A stretch of 41,514 nt of DNA from Afifella pfennigii DSM 17143 (lineage in GTDB: Bacteria > Pseudomonadota > Alphaproteobacteria > Rhizobiales > Afifellaceae). The translations under genes and the position numbers were made by a program. Position 1 is the first letter of the stretch, and each line of letters begins with the position of its first letter. This document shows, one piece after another, positions 41,112 to 41,514 of this stretch. The notes below the pieces were generated by a model. The model saw nothing but the letters and a program-made list of their open reading frames with translations. It ran no database searches and was not told the origin of the DNA. The stretch is from contig NZ_JHZK01000031.1 in assembly GCF_000688515.1 (NCBI RefSeq), positions 1 through 41,514 on the forward strand, read 5' to 3'.

Positions 41112-41187
41112 GCCGATCCCCAAAGGCGCCGATCCCCAAGGGCGCCGATCCCCAAGGGCGCCGATCCCCAAGGGCGCCGATCCCCCA
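41112..41187. repeat. 16-bp tandem repeat, about five copies
   Basis: The unit GCCGATCCCCAAGGGC repeats from 41112. The first copy has one change (CAAAGGC); copies 2-4 are identical; the fifth is partial and has an extra C. It directly borders the IS5-type element, so it lies at or near the insertion site. Confidence 0.92.
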
Positions 41188-41514
41188 AGAGTTGACTGTT
41201 AAGAAGCCGTCTGGAGCGCGGTTTTGGGGCCAATGGCTTTGGCAAAGGCCTCCAGGATGAGGCGCAAGAGAAGCCTCAGCCAGCGGAGGATGAGGCGGAA
41301 GTTGTAGCCGGCGGCGGTGAGGACGGCATTGGCGTGGTCGCCGTGGCGTCCCTTGAGGAAGTTGCGGCCCATGTGGCCGTCGGTCTTGAGGTGTCCGATA
41401 ACGGCCTCGATGGCGGATCGTCTTCTGAGCTCCTTCTTGATGGCCCCGAACACGCCCCGCTTCTGCCCGGAGCGGAAGACGCCGAGCGGCCTTGGCGCAT
41501 CGTGGCCGCGGTAG
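41188..41514 (-). mobile_element. IS5-type insertion sequence, cut by window edge
   Basis: The right end of the window holds the 3' part of an IS5-like transposase gene. The element boundary is placed after the 16-bp repeat array, near 41188, but the matching terminal repeat lies outside the window, so the border is approximate. Confidence 0.65.
41199..41514 (-). CDS. IS5-family transposase, C-terminal part
   Basis: The frame enters from the right edge and ends with TAA at 41199. About 104 residues are visible: YRGHDAPRPLGVFRSGQKRG, then ELRRRSAIEAVIGHLKTDGH, MGRNFLKGRHGDHANAVLTA and AGYNFRLILRWLRLLLRLIL. The R-R-R-S-A-I-E-x-V-I-G-H-L-K block with its glutamate is the last part of the DDE catalytic core in IS5-type transposases. 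The N-terminal part with the two aspartates lies outside the window, so whether the gene is intact is unknown. Confidence 0.9.
   Translation of the reverse strand, partial: YRGHDAPRPLGVFRSGQKRGVFGAIKKELRRRSAIEAVIGHLKTDGHMGRNFLKGRHGDHANAVLTAAGYNFRLILRWLRLLLRLILEAFAKAIGPKTALQTAS

Overview
The window is high-GC DNA of an alphaproteobacterium, most likely of the order Hyphomicrobiales (Rhizobiales). This rests on an Omp10-type lipoprotein, a split proton-translocating transhydrogenase (pntA1/pntA2/pntB) next to an aa3-oxidase subunit IV gene, GapR (DUF2312), a DUF1036-pyk gene pair, DUF1244 and ChoWV-type transporter genes. Genus cannot be fixed from the sequence. Both ends lie in insertion sequences: an IS3-type orfA fragment on the left and the C-terminal part of an IS5-type transposase on the right.

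Layout. 1-2 kb: IS3 end, a diheme cytochrome c gene, and a 60-bp tandem array built on an intrinsic terminator. 2-8.2 kb (minus strand): pntB, pntA2, pntA1, coxIV, omp10-like, an ABC1/UbiB-like kinase and a ZIP metal transporter. 8.3-10.4 kb: a 24-codon small ORF with a perfect Shine-Dalgarno sequence, and oligoendopeptidase F. 10.6-16.1 kb (plus): an NtrC-like regulator with a damaged ATPase core, an L,D-transpeptidase and a DUF882 (MepK/YcbK-like) protein. 16-23 kb: gapR, DUF1244, N-formylglutamate amidohydrolase, EamA transporters, DUF1036-pyk, a TPR protein, L36 and an LprI-MliC lysozyme-inhibitor fusion. 23-25.1 kb: choline/betaine-type choW-choV without a binding-protein gene.

25.8-33 kb is a periplasmic thiol-redox locus: a membrane TlpA, DsbD/ScsB, DsbG, a Tat-exported thioredoxin, an L,D-transpeptidase, and an OmpR-family regulator with its sensor kinase. 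The gene set resembles the copper-responsive dsbRS-dsbDEG locus of Pseudomonas aeruginosa. All three promoter regions carry a direct repeat CTTAAG-N5-CTTAAG (one with a single change), a likely operator for the regulator. One site lies between the thioredoxin and L,D-transpeptidase genes. Since DsbG in E. coli protects the catalytic cysteine of L,D-transpeptidases, the locus looks like a self-contained module pairing the protector with its client.

33.1-39.5 kb is a compact cluster of two divergent operons. One holds a SAM methyltransferase-like gene, an ACC-deaminase/D-cysteine desulfhydrase-like gene and a LysE exporter gene. The other holds a cystathionine-beta-synthase-like gene, an EamA transporter gene and a LysR regulator gene. 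This is a candidate pathway for making and exporting an unknown amino-acid-derived compound. The window closes with tRNA-Leu(CAA), a YqaA/DedA-like protein, DsbB, a 16-bp tandem repeat and the IS5 fragment.
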